Shown here one piece after another: positions 1 through 8,325 of a stretch of DNA of 64,000 nucleotides. Within the stretch, counting starts at the first letter, position 1; each line of letters opens with the position of its first letter. The stretch is from Streptomyces sp. NBC_01451. Lineage in GTDB: Bacteria; Actinomycetota; Actinomycetes; Streptomycetales; Streptomycetaceae. The stretch is taken from NCBI RefSeq assembly GCF_036227485.1, contig NZ_CP109479.1, forward strand, positions 4,960,001 to 5,024,000, read 5' to 3'. Under the pieces are notes generated by a model that searched no databases, had not been told where the DNA came from, and was given only the letters and a program-made list of their open reading frames with translations. Position numbers and translations under genes: made by a program.

Positions 1-235
1 ACGGCCACAGGTGGACCTCGCCGATCCCCGCCGGGTTCTCCAGTCCGTCTTCCAGGAGCGTCCGGGAGAAGGTCCAGCTCACCCCTTCCCCGTCGACCGA
101 GACCTCGACGGGGAAGTCGATGTGGACGGCCAGCGGGTCGACGGACTCGTAGCGCAGGGTGACCACGAGCGGCAGCTCCTGGTAACCGGGGGTTATGAGC
201 CGGGCGCGCGCGGACTGCTCCAGGGTTCTGTACAT
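1..235 (-). CDS. SsgA-like protein (SALP), C-terminus cut by window edge
   Basis: The first 78 codons of a minus-strand gene are present; the rest lies left of the window. The protein begins MYRTLEQSARARLIT and contains LRYESVDPLAVHIDF, WTFSRTLLEDGL and GIGEVHLWP. These are the conserved blocks of SsgA/SsgB-type proteins, which control septum placement and spore-wall assembly in sporulating actinomycetes. SALPs are about 130-150 residues, so roughly half is visible. The start is the ATG at 235. Which SALP paralogue it is cannot be told from this half. Confidence 0.8.
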   Translation of the reverse strand, partial: MYRTLEQSARARLITPGYQELPLVVTLRYESVDPLAVHIDFPVEVSVDGEGVSWTFSRTLLEDGLENPAGIGEVHLWP

Positions 236-440
236 GATCGTCTTCCCGTCGGGGTGAGGCGTTGGGCCAGTTGTGCCGAGCTGCCTTCTCGACCTCCGGT
301 GGCGCCCTGGCATTACGCCGATACGGGAGTTACCCCATGTGACGTGCGTCACCTTCTGTAATTACTTGAGTTTTTTGTCATCTAGCCTTACAAACTCATC
401 CCACATGCCCCATCCGCAGGTAACTGGAGCGTTCCTGCCC

Positions 441-2237
441 ATGATTGACAACACCGCCTCCGCGACCGACGCGTATGCCCGCATCTACGAGGAGCAGCAA
501 CCGCGTCTCGTCGCGTACGCACGTTCGCTCACCAAGAGCAGTTGGGCCGCGGAGGACCTGGTCGCCGAGGCGCACTTCCGTGTGTGGCGGCGCCTGTCCG
601 CGGGGCACGAGATCGACAACGTGCCCGCGTACCTGATGACGACGGTCCGGCACCTGGCGGCCACCGTGGGCAGCATCTCGGCGCGCGAGACCCCGCAGGA
701 TCCGCAGGACAGGCCGGAACGCGGTGAACGGGTCGTCTCCCAGGGCCGTCACGTGGACGACCCGGCCGAACAGGTCTCCTCGGTCGACCTGTTGGTTCGG
801 GTACTGGGCCAACTCCCCGACCGCTGGGTCAAGGCGCTGTGGCTCGCGGAGGCGGAGGGCCAGCCCCTGGCGGCGATCGGCCCCCAGATCGGCACCGGCA
901 CGAAGGAGGGCGCCACCGCGGTACTCCTGCACCGCGCCCGCGAGGGCATGCGCCAGGCCTTCCTGCGCGAGCAGCCCGGCGTCCCCGACAACACGGCGTG
1001 CGAGCCGTACTGGGTCCGCATGCCCGCGTACGTACGCGGCACCGCGACCCGCCGCCAGTCCGACCAGATCCTCACCCACACGGACACCTGCGACGACTGC
1101 CGCCACCGACTCGCTTTGCTGATGCGCACGAACGACCGACTGCCCGCGCTCGTCGGCCCGGCCCTGCTGGTGCTTCTGGTGGGCGGCACGGGGAAGTACC
1201 TGCTGTCGCTCGCGGCGTCGTCCGTCGGCGCGTCCGTCGGCACGTCGGCCGCGACGTCCTCCGCTGCGGCCGGGCACGGCGGAGGGGCTGTGCTGCACGC
1301 GGTACACGCGGTACGGCATGCCGTGACCGGTGGCGCGAAGATGCCCAAGGCGCTCGCGCTGAGCACGGGGGCGGCGGCAGCGGCCGTCGCGATCACCATC
1401 GCGCTCACCTCTCCGCAGGTCCAACTCCAGGAACGGTCCCGCGTCCCGCTGGCGGGCACGCCGGTGGCACCGGTGGCGGAGGTACCGGTGCCGACGCCCG
1501 TACCGCTGAAGGCGAGCCCGGCGACCGCGCCGGAACGGGCGCCGGCTGGGGTACGGGTCGCTTCGGTGGTCACGGTGACTCGGGGAAGCGGGGCTGGTGC
1601 TAGTGCTGGTACTGGTGTTGGTTCCGGCTCAGGTGCGGATCCGGGTCCGGGTACGGGGAATGGCGCGGGTGCGGGTACGGCCGTGTCGCCTGTTTCACCT
1701 GTGCCTGCTCCCGGTGCGCCGGTCGAGCCCGGGCCCTCGGTCGAGGAACCTCCGGTCGAGCCCGAGCCTCCGGTGGTGGAGCCTCCGGTGGTGGAGCCTC
1801 CGGTGGTGGAGCCTCCGGTGGTGGAGCCTCCGGTCGAGGAACCTCCGGTGGTGGAGCCTCCGGTCGAGGAACCTCCGGTGGTGGAGCCTCCGGTTGTGGA
1901 ACCCCCGGTCGAGGAACCGGCGCCTCCGGTGAGTGAGACGCCTGGGGTGTCTGTGCCACCCGAGGAGCCTGAGGAGCCTGAGGTGCCTGTTGCTCCGGAA
2001 CCGCCCGCTGTGGAACCACCGGTTGTGGAGCCCCCGGTGGTGGAACCTCCTGTCGTGGAGACGCCTGACCCGCCGGTTTACGAGCCTCCCGCGCCTCCGG
2101 TGGAGCCTGTGTCGGACCCCGCCCCTGTTCCTGTGCCCGTACCTGACCCGGAGCCGGATCCGGAGCCGGTGGCTCCAACTCCCTCGGATCCAGGTCCCGT
2201 TGAGGAGAGTCCGGTTCCCGACCCCGGGGGCTGCTGA
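441..2237 (+). CDS. ECF-type sigma factor fused to zinc-finger, membrane and Pro/Glu-repeat tail
   Basis: 598 aa from the ATG at 441, chosen because GGAG lies about 11 bases upstream and earlier in-frame ATGs have no ribosome site. Residues about 12-75 read as sigma region 2 (YARIYEEQQPRLVAYARSL, AAEDLVAEAHFRVWRRL). Residues about 122-175 read as region 4 (LGQLPDRWVKALWLAEAEG). A cysteine pattern follows, ending in CDDC near 217-220, like an anti-sigma zinc finger. Hydrophobic stretches lie near 233-258 and 303-323. The last 270 residues are very rich in Pro, Val and Glu, with many PPVVEP units. It looks like a membrane-tethered sigma factor carrying its own anti-sigma-like domain. Whether there are one or two membrane spans, and so which side the tail lies on, is uncertain. 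Confidence 0.75.
   Translation: MIDNTASATDAYARIYEEQQPRLVAYARSLTKSSWAAEDLVAEAHFRVWRRLSAGHEIDNVPAYLMTTVRHLAATVGSISARETPQDPQDRPERGERVVSQGRHVDDPAEQVSSVDLLVRVLGQLPDRWVKALWLAEAEGQPLAAIGPQIGTGTKEGATAVLLHRAREGMRQAFLREQPGVPDNTACEPYWVRMPAYVRGTATRRQSDQILTHTDTCDDCRHRLALLMRTNDRLPALVGPALLVLLVGGTGKYLLSLAASSVGASVGTSAATSSAAAGHGGGAVLHAVHAVRHAVTGGAKMPKALALSTGAAAAAVAITIALTSPQVQLQERSRVPLAGTPVAPVAEVPVPTPVPLKASPATAPERAPAGVRVASVVTVTRGSGAGASAGTGVGSGSGADPGPGTGNGAGAGTAVSPVSPVPAPGAPVEPGPSVEEPPVEPEPPVVEPPVVEPPVVEPPVVEPPVEEPPVVEPPVEEPPVVEPPVVEPPVEEPAPPVSETPGVSVPPEEPEEPEVPVAPEPPAVEPPVVEPPVVEPPVVETPDPPVYEPPAPPVEPVSDPAPVPVPVPDPEPDPEPVAPTPSDPGPVEESPVPDPGGC
1741..1917 (+). repeat. 15-bp in-frame repeats encoding PPVVEP
   Basis: Near-identical copies of a 15-base unit (cctccggtggtggag and the variant cctccggtcgaggaa) sit in tandem inside the sigma-factor fusion gene. 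They encode PPVVE/PPVEE. The nearly identical third bases suggest recent expansion by slippage or unequal exchange rather than ancient repeat divergence. Confidence 0.85.
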
Positions 2238-2426
2238 TCGGGCGGCCGGACCGCTTTCGGTTGAATTTTTCCTCGCCGAGCAACCCGGACACGGCTTCCC
2301 CTGTCTCACAGGTTGCTCACAGGTCCGGCCTGGACGCGTTGGGGTGCGTCCGTACGTATGTCGGCCGGTCGTGGGCTGTGTCCAGTCCGATGCCACTTGA
2401 CCATGGCACTGGCAGACGAGGAACCG

Positions 2427-4223
2427 ATGACCACTCAGCAGAACAGCACCACCAGCAGTAACACCAACACCAGCACCAGCACCAGGACCGGGAACAGCAA
2501 CAGCAAGAACAACCGCGTAAGGCACTCGGCGCTCGCCGTGGGGGCCGCGCTGGCCGTCGTCGTGTCGGTGGCCGGAGCGGCGCCCGGGGCGGGTACGGCG
2601 AGTGCGGCGCCCACGAAGCCGAAGCTCAGGCTTCTGGCCGCGACGGACTCCGTGACGGCCGAACGCTGGGAGGGGGAACCCGGCGTCTACCTGGACCTCG
2701 CCACGTACGTCACGGTGGACGACGTACCGCTGGAGTTCAAGGTGACCCGGAAGTCGTACAAGGATCCGGTGATCGCCGAGCAGATCATCCGCAAGGGCGG
2801 CAGGGCGACGGCGAAGAGACTGCCGCCCGGGACGGTGAAGGACTTCTCGGGCCTGCCCGGCTTCCTGGAGGTGTCGTTCAGGAACGCGGCCGGACAGGAA
2901 GTGGCCAAGAACAAGGGCACGTTCTGCCCGAACAACGCCTCCGGACGCATCCGCCCGGACGCCCCGGCGACCTCGCACTTCCCGGAGGGCTGCTCCGGCA
3001 ACCCGTTCACACTGGGCGGGGTGTGGGGGGTGGAGAAGGGCTGGGCCACCAACGCGAGTTCGATCGACTACACGCGGCCGGTGGACCTGCCGGTGGGCGA
3101 GTACACGGCCAAGGTGTCGGTCGCCAAGAAGTACCGCGACCTGTTCGGCATCCCCAATGACCAGCCGACCATCAAGGTGTCGGTACTGAAGGCGAGCGAG
3201 GGCGGCGAGGGCGGTGGCGGCGGAGTGGGCCTGGCCGCGCGATCCGCCGCCCACCAAGGAGGAGGACACGGGGCCCATGAGGCTCACGGGGCTCATGGTG
3301 GCCACGCGGCTCACGGAGCCCAGCCCTCCGCCCCGCTCGCCTCCCACCACTACGGTCCGCGCGGCGCGGACATGCCCACCCTGCCCGCCTTCCCCAACGC
3401 GCTCGTGGACCGGGGCAAGGCACATCACCTGGGCGACGGCCCGGGCCACACCGACGGTTCGCGGGTCGCGCCCCCGCTGAAGGCCGCCGCCCAGCGGCCC
3501 ACGGGCAGGGCGGGCGTTCCGGCCAACGTGCCCAAGCCCGACCTGCGTTCACTCCCGGCGTGGGACATCGCTGTCACGGACGGCGAGGACGGTGACGTAC
3601 CCGGCAAGGACTACCTGGCGTTCAGCGCGAACGTCTGGAACGCCGGGCCGGCCCCGCTGGTCGTGGACGGCTTCCGCAAACCGGGCAAGGCACTGATGGA
3701 CGCCTACCAGTACTTCTACGACGCGAACGGCAAGCAGGTCGGGTACGCACCCACCGGCACGATGGAGTGGGACCCCCGGGTCGGCCACGAACACTGGCAC
3801 TTCACGGACTTCGCGAGCTACCGCCTGCTGAGCGCCGACCAGACCAAGGAGGTGCGCAGCGGCAAGGAGGCGTTCTGCCTGGCCAACACCGACGCGATCG
3901 ACCAGACGGTGAAGAACGCCAACTGGCATCCCTTCAACACCGACCTGTCGACGGCGTGCGGCCAGAAGAACTCCCTCTCGGTGCGTGAGGTCCTGGACGT
4001 CGGCTCCGGTGACACCTACACCCAGTACCGTCCGGGCCAGTCCTTCGACATCACCGGTCTCCCGAACGGCACGTACTACATCCAGGTCATCGCCAACCCG
4101 GAGAAGCGCCTCCAGGAGACCAACCTCAACAACAACGTCGCCCTGCGCAAGGTGATCCTCGGCGGCACCCAGGGCGCGCGGACGGTGAAGGTACCGCCGC
4201 ACGACCTGATCGACGTGAAGTAG
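2427..4223 (+). CDS. Secreted lysyl-oxidase-domain protein
   Basis: 598 aa from the ATG at 2427, preceded by GAGGA about 5 bases upstream. A Ser/Thr/Asn-rich N-terminus is followed by a signal segment (LAVGAALAVVVSVAGA) ending near AGTASAA. Residues about 50-265 form an uncharacterised extracellular region with a Cys pair. Residues about 268-308 are a Gly/Ala/His-rich linker. The C-terminal domain, from about 367, carries WDPRVGHEHWHFTDFASYRL, the closely spaced histidines expected of the lysyl oxidase copper site. The family oxidises peptidyl lysine to allysine; bacterial members are extracellular and their substrates are mostly unknown. A hairpin terminator follows. Confidence 0.8.
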   Translation: MTTQQNSTTSSNTNTSTSTRTGNSNSKNNRVRHSALAVGAALAVVVSVAGAAPGAGTASAAPTKPKLRLLAATDSVTAERWEGEPGVYLDLATYVTVDDVPLEFKVTRKSYKDPVIAEQIIRKGGRATAKRLPPGTVKDFSGLPGFLEVSFRNAAGQEVAKNKGTFCPNNASGRIRPDAPATSHFPEGCSGNPFTLGGVWGVEKGWATNASSIDYTRPVDLPVGEYTAKVSVAKKYRDLFGIPNDQPTIKVSVLKASEGGEGGGGGVGLAARSAAHQGGGHGAHEAHGAHGGHAAHGAQPSAPLASHHYGPRGADMPTLPAFPNALVDRGKAHHLGDGPGHTDGSRVAPPLKAAAQRPTGRAGVPANVPKPDLRSLPAWDIAVTDGEDGDVPGKDYLAFSANVWNAGPAPLVVDGFRKPGKALMDAYQYFYDANGKQVGYAPTGTMEWDPRVGHEHWHFTDFASYRLLSADQTKEVRSGKEAFCLANTDAIDQTVKNANWHPFNTDLSTACGQKNSLSVREVLDVGSGDTYTQYRPGQSFDITGLPNGTYYIQVIANPEKRLQETNLNNNVALRKVILGGTQGARTVKVPPHDLIDVK

Positions 4224-4254
4224 TGAGGTAACCGACCGGTTCCGGCCGCGCGCC

Positions 4255-4300
4255 GCACCTCCGACGGGGTAGTGGGGGAGAACAACCCCCTCGGAGGTGC
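4255..4300 (+). terminator. Hairpin terminator after lysyl oxidase gene
   Basis: Perfect 10-bp arms GCACCTCCGA (4255-4264) and TCGGAGGTGC (4291-4300), extended inward by CGGGG/CCCCC with one mismatch. It lies 32 bases after the stop codon and is not followed by a T run, as is usual in Streptomyces. Confidence 0.7.
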
Positions 4301-4439
4301 AGCCACCTACACCCTCGGTCCGGTAGGCCGCTCCATGTTTCCGGCACCCGGGAAACGGCATCGTTGACCCCGACGAACCGAAGCCCGGAGAACCGGGGCG
4401 AGTCCAACGGTTCACCGCCCCGGCCCGGAAGGAACTCCC

Positions 4440-4739
4440 ATGAACGCCAACGCCATGCTGACCTCGAAGCCGAGCACCACGACGGCCGCCACGACGACCT
4501 CCCTGGCCGGCGCCCGGACCGACGCCCCCTCCGAGAGCGACCTCACCTCGCTGCTCAAGGCCTGGGACCAGGCACACCCGACCGCCGCATCCGCATCGGC
4601 CGCAACCGCTGCTGCTGTCACCGTCGCGGACCGGAGTCGGGGCCTCGACCTGGACCTGGACTGGCGTCACGTCCTGGACGAGATCGCCCACCCCCACACC
4701 ACCCAGGCCTTCCACCGCCTGGCCGAGGCAGCGGCTTGA
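4440..4739 (+). CDS. Small hypothetical protein
   Basis: 99 aa, ATG at 4440 with AAGGAA about 7 bases upstream. The N-terminal half is low-complexity Thr/Ala/Ser; the C-terminal half is more structured (LDWRHVLDEIAHPHTTQAFHRLAE). No signal peptide, membrane segment or known domain was recognised. Its own terminator follows directly, so it is probably a single-gene unit. The function is not known. Confidence 0.55.
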   Translation: MNANAMLTSKPSTTTAATTTSLAGARTDAPSESDLTSLLKAWDQAHPTAASASAATAAAVTVADRSRGLDLDLDWRHVLDEIAHPHTTQAFHRLAEAAA

Positions 4740-4770
4740 TCCCGTACGTCCGACCAGACCGACCCCGACA

Positions 4771-4801
4771 CCAGAGGCCCCAAGAGATCCGGGGCCTCTG
4801 G
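4771..4801 (+). terminator. Hairpin terminator
   Basis: 11-bp perfect arms CCAGAGGCCCC (4771-4781) and GGGGCCTCTGG (4791-4801) around a 9-base loop, 31 bases after the small gene's stop. It can also serve the convergent RTX gene. Confidence 0.8.
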
Positions 4802-4859
4802 TGTGTGCGCACCGGGCCGACTCAGCCCTGTGACGTGCTACGACCGTCGGGACTGACCG

Positions 4860-5726
4860 TCAGTCCTGACGTACGACGTCCGTGCCCGGGCCACCCGAGA
4901 GGACGTCCCTGCCGGCACCGCCGTACAGCTTGTCGTTGCCGCTGTTGCCCCAGATGTAGTCGACGCCGGCGTTGCCGTACAGGACGTCGTTGCCCTTGTC
5001 GCCGGAAATGTGGTCGTTGCCGGCGCCGCCGTAGATCGTGTCGTTGCCGTCGTCACCGCGCAGGTCCTCGGCCCCCGCGGTACCGCGGATCACATCGTTG
5101 CCCTTGCCGCCCTGCGCGGTCCCGTTGGAGGAGGTGAGGGTGTCGTTGCCGTCGCCGCCGGCCGTGAGCAACGAGTTCCCTCCGAGGATGGTGTCGTCGC
5201 CTGCCTCACCGTCCACGAAGTTGCCGCCGACGTCGCCCCGGGCGGTCAGCTTGTCCTTGCCCGCGCCGAGGATGAACGCAGTGGTGAGGTAGGTTTCGTT
5301 GCTCTTGTTGGTGAAGTCGACCACGTCATTGCCGTTGCCGAGGTACATCCGCATGATCTGGTACGGGCTCTGGCTCTCCTCGGTGACGACGGTGCACGCG
5401 ACCTTCGTGTGGTCGGCCGCGCTGGGGTAGACGCACCCGCGTCCGACACTGATCGGAACGACGTCGTCGACAACGAAGGTGATGTCCGTGGCGTTGGCGT
5501 TGGACTCGGTGACGGTCGCCTTGTTGGTCTGGCCGGCGGCGGCCGTGTAGCTCATCTCCCGGCCGTTGGAGCTGACTTCGGCCTTGGCGGACGCCGTCGC
5601 GGCACCGGCGGTCCCAGCCAGCGAGAGCGGAACGGCCGCCAGTCCGGCGCCGAGGGCGAGCGTGAGCGCCAGTGCCGATGCCGATGTGATGCGGGTCGAA
5701 CGACGGTTGGTGGGGGAAGAGGGCAT
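4860..5726 (-). CDS. Secreted RTX (hemolysin-type) calcium-binding repeat protein
   Basis: 288 aa from the ATG at 5726, with GGAGG 8 bases upstream. The signal peptide contains ALALTLALGAGLAAVPL and is likely cleaved after AGAA. From about residue 150 there are repeated calcium-binding nonapeptides of the GGxGxDxxx type, for example GGDGNDTLT, GGKGNDVIR, GGAGNDHIS and YGGAGRDVL. These fold as a calcium-stabilised parallel beta roll. No catalytic domain is seen, so it is a binding or structural extracellular protein. It is transcribed divergently from the pectate lyase. Confidence 0.85.
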   Translation of the reverse strand: MPSSPTNRRSTRITSASALALTLALGAGLAAVPLSLAGTAGAATASAKAEVSSNGREMSYTAAAGQTNKATVTESNANATDITFVVDDVVPISVGRGCVYPSAADHTKVACTVVTEESQSPYQIMRMYLGNGNDVVDFTNKSNETYLTTAFILGAGKDKLTARGDVGGNFVDGEAGDDTILGGNSLLTAGGDGNDTLTSSNGTAQGGKGNDVIRGTAGAEDLRGDDGNDTIYGGAGNDHISGDKGNDVLYGNAGVDYIWGNSGNDKLYGGAGRDVLSGGPGTDVVRQD

Positions 5727-5936
5727 GCGCGTAACCTCCAGGGTCACATGGGCACTTGGGCGGTTCGGGCCGGTTCGGAATGTGTTCAGAACTCGGTGAC
5801 GCCCTGTGAGACGGCCGAACTGCGCCGCGGGTTGTAGGTCCTCCCCCAAGCCGACGGCCAAGCATTCGGGCACACGGAGCGACCGAACGCCCTGCCCGCT
5901 GTCCACTCATGTGAACAACGATCAAGTACGCGACTA

Positions 5937-5966
5937 TTGACGTGTTCAGGACCACCCCTCTAACTT
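5937..5966 (+). promoter_or_regulatory. Likely promoter of the pectate lyase gene
   Basis: TTGACG (5937-5942), an 18-base spacer and TAACTT (5961-5966) match a vegetative sigma-type promoter. The predicted start falls near 5973, inside a 12-bp palindrome. The intergenic region (5727-6047) shows nothing else clear. Confidence 0.55.
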
Positions 5967-5972
5967 CCGAGA

Positions 5973-5984
5973 GAAAGCGCTTTC
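5973..5984. promoter_or_regulatory. LacI-family-type operator palindrome
   Basis: GAAAGCGCTTTC is a perfect 12-bp palindrome with the central CG step typical of LacI/GalR-family operators. It sits exactly where transcription of the pectate lyase should start, so a bound repressor would block it. No LacI-type gene is present in the window. Confidence 0.6.
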
Positions 5985-6047
5985 CAACCCGGTCCGGTCC
6001 GGCAGCTGTTCCACCTGATCCAACCGCCCTGGAGATGGAGAACCACG

Positions 6048-7613
6048 ATGCAACTGAGACCCGTCATGGCGTGCGTCAGCCTGCTGGCAGGCACCCTCGT
6101 CGCGCTCTCCGGCACCACGGCACAGGCCGCGACCACACGCTACGAGGCCGAGACCTCACCGGCGGTCTGCACCGGCACCATCGACTCCGACTGGACCGGC
6201 TACTCCGGCAGCGGATTCTGCAACGGCACCAACTCCGCAGGCTCGTATGCCCAGTTCACCGTATCCGCACCCGCATCGGGCACGGCGACACTGAGCGTCC
6301 GCTTCGCCAACGGCACCACCACCGCCCGTACCGTGAGCGTCATCGTGAACGGCACGACGGTCACCACGGCGACCTTCGAGGGCACCAGCACCTGGACGGG
6401 CTGGACGACGAAGACCCTGACCGTGCCGGTGGTCGCGGGCAGCAACACCGTCCGCCTCAACCCGACGACCGCCGCAGGCCTCCCCAACATCGACTACCTC
6501 GACGCGAACGTCCCGGACGGCACCACCACGCCACCGCCGACGGCCTCCGCGCTGTACGTGTCCCCGTCCGGTACGGACAGCGCGGCGGGCACGTCATCGG
6601 CGCCGACCACTCTCACCTCGGCGATCAGCCGCATCACCGCGGGCGGGACGATCTACGTAAGGGGAGGCACGTACAACTACGCCTCCACGGTCACGATCCC
6701 GGTCGGCAACAACGGCACGGCCTCCGCCCGCACCACGCTGTCCGCCTACCCGGGCGAGACCCCGGTCCTCAACTTCTCGGCGCAGACGGAGAGTTCGTCC
6801 AACCGGGGCCTCCAACTGAACGCCAACTACTGGTACATCAAGGGCCTGGTCGTCGAACGGGCCGGTGACAACGGCATCTACGTCGGCGGCAGCAACAACG
6901 TCGTCGAGCGCACGGTGACCCGCTTCAACCGCGACACGGGCCTCCAGCTGGGCCGCATCGCCTCCACCACCCCGGCCGCCGACTGGCCGGCCAACAACCT
7001 GATCCTGAGCGCCGAGTCCCACGACAACGCCGACTCGGACGGCGAGGACGCCGACGGCTTCGCGGCCAAGCTCACCACCGGCTCCGGCAACGTCTTCCGC
7101 TACGCGGTCTCGCACAACAACATCGACGACGGCTGGGACCTCTACACCAAGACGGACACAGGTCCCATCGGCCCGGTGACGATCGAGGACTCCCTCTCCT
7201 ACAGCAACGGCACTCTCACCGACGGCTCCCAGGCCGGCAACGGCGACCGCAACGGCTACAAGCTCGGCGGCGACGACATCGCCGTCAACCACATCGTCCG
7301 CCGCAGCATCGCCTACAAGAACGGCAAACACGGCTTCACCTGGAACAGCAACCCCGGCACGATGACGGTGTCGGACAACGTCAGCATCGACAACACGGAA
7401 CGCAACTTCAACTTCGACGGCGGCACATCGGTGTTCCGCACGAACACGTCATGCCGCAGCGCCAGCGGCACCAACGACCGGATCATCGGCGACTCCGACA
7501 CGACGAACCAGTTCTGGTCTGGCACGAACGGCTCCCGCTGCTCGTCGTACGCGGGCGCCCTGCACTGGTCGTTCGCCACGGACGGGCGGCTGGTGGTGAC
7601 GTTCGGCGGGTAG
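6048..7613 (+). CDS. Secreted pectate lyase, family PL9-like, with N-terminal carbohydrate-binding module
   Basis: 521 aa with GGAG upstream of the ATG. The signal peptide ends near TAQAA. Residues about 29-145 (RYEAETSPA...VVAGSNTVRLN...NIDYLDA) resemble a CBM6/35 module. After a TPPP linker the rest is a right-handed beta-helix domain starting ALYVSPSGTDSAAGT. DSDGEDADGFAAK and NNIDDGWDLYTK match the acidic calcium site, and the lysine after it the base, of PL9 pectate lyases. It would cleave polygalacturonate outside the cell, fitting the sugar-type operator at its promoter. Confidence 0.85.
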   Translation: MQLRPVMACVSLLAGTLVALSGTTAQAATTRYEAETSPAVCTGTIDSDWTGYSGSGFCNGTNSAGSYAQFTVSAPASGTATLSVRFANGTTTARTVSVIVNGTTVTTATFEGTSTWTGWTTKTLTVPVVAGSNTVRLNPTTAAGLPNIDYLDANVPDGTTTPPPTASALYVSPSGTDSAAGTSSAPTTLTSAISRITAGGTIYVRGGTYNYASTVTIPVGNNGTASARTTLSAYPGETPVLNFSAQTESSSNRGLQLNANYWYIKGLVVERAGDNGIYVGGSNNVVERTVTRFNRDTGLQLGRIASTTPAADWPANNLILSAESHDNADSDGEDADGFAAKLTTGSGNVFRYAVSHNNIDDGWDLYTKTDTGPIGPVTIEDSLSYSNGTLTDGSQAGNGDRNGYKLGGDDIAVNHIVRRSIAYKNGKHGFTWNSNPGTMTVSDNVSIDNTERNFNFDGGTSVFRTNTSCRSASGTNDRIIGDSDTTNQFWSGTNGSRCSSYAGALHWSFATDGRLVVTFGG

Positions 7614-7620
7614 GGGGTCC

Positions 7621-7660
7621 CGCCTCTTCCCGTCTCTCGCCGCCTCTTCCCGTCTCTCGC
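7621..7660. repeat. 20-bp exact tandem duplication
   Basis: cgcctcttcccgtctctcgc occurs twice head to tail just after the pectate lyase stop codon. It looks like a recent replication slip in non-coding DNA. Confidence 0.9.
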
Positions 7661-7687
7661 ACAAGGCCGGGTGGCATGGCCACACCT

Positions 7688-7724
7688 CCGGACACCCCCA
7701 GGTCGCTGACCTGGGGGTGTCCGG
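7688..7724. terminator. Strong bidirectional terminator
   Basis: Perfect 17-bp arms (7688-7704 and 7708-7724, CCGGACACCCCCAGGTC and its complement) with a 3-base loop, between the convergent pectate lyase and the hypothetical gene. Confidence 0.85.
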
Positions 7725-7746
7725 CTGAACATCGGCCGTACCGGCG

Positions 7747-8124
7747 TCAGTCGGGCACTCTCGGCCGATCGGTGACGTGGAACTCCATCCACTCGATGCC
7801 CGGGACACTGAAGCGCGCACCGGTGTTGGCGGCGGCGATGCCCTCGAACTCGTGGTGGACGCCCGATCCTTGATCGCCGAGGCTCCACGGCGTCGCGACC
7901 TTCCACGCACTCTGGAGAACGGCCATCAGCGCCTGCTCCGGAGTGGGGCACCCGAGCGGGGAGACCAGCCGCAACACGGCGAGCTCGGGGAACTTGCAGT
8001 ACCGCTCGTAGCTCTCGATCAAAACGGGCCGATCCAGCCGAGCCGCAAGACGCCCGACCACCCGCTCGGCGGCACGTCGGTCGTTCGCGTGTACGTGACA
8101 GCGCCAACGGATCGTCTCGAACAT
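7747..8124 (-). CDS. Hypothetical protein of unknown function
   Basis: 125 aa from the ATG at 8124; an ATG 12 bases earlier is equally possible and neither has a clear ribosome site. The sequence (FETIRWRCHVHANDRRAAERVVGR at the start, GIEWMEFHVTDRPR at the end) looks like a compact cytoplasmic alpha/beta protein with no leader or membrane segment. No family was recognised. The coding bias is good and the gene ends at a shared terminator. Confidence 0.6.
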   Translation of the reverse strand: MFETIRWRCHVHANDRRAAERVVGRLAARLDRPVLIESYERYCKFPELAVLRLVSPLGCPTPEQALMAVLQSAWKVATPWSLGDQGSGVHHEFEGIAAANTGARFSVPGIEWMEFHVTDRPRVPD

Positions 8125-8325
8125 GGCGGAAACCATACGGGTCGGGCGGACACCTCGCAGGCGACTCCGCCGACGTGGCATCGGGTGCCGCCCCGGCACC
8201 GGAGTGGTAGCAGCCGACTTCGCCTCAACGACGTGAACGACGCTGAACAGGACGGAAAATGACACCGCCGACGGACCCGGGCTCGCCAGTGCTGTGACCG
8301 GGAGGGTTCGCCGGGGTCGGCTCGA

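Noticed and set aside
1741..1917. Possible CRISPR or regulatory array
   Set aside because: The 15-base repeats are in frame and encode a Pro/Glu repeat inside a gene.
1695..3449. 584-codon minus-strand open frame over the sigma and lysyl oxidase genes
   Set aside because: It spans two real plus-strand genes and their gap, encodes Arg/His repeats and has no start signal.
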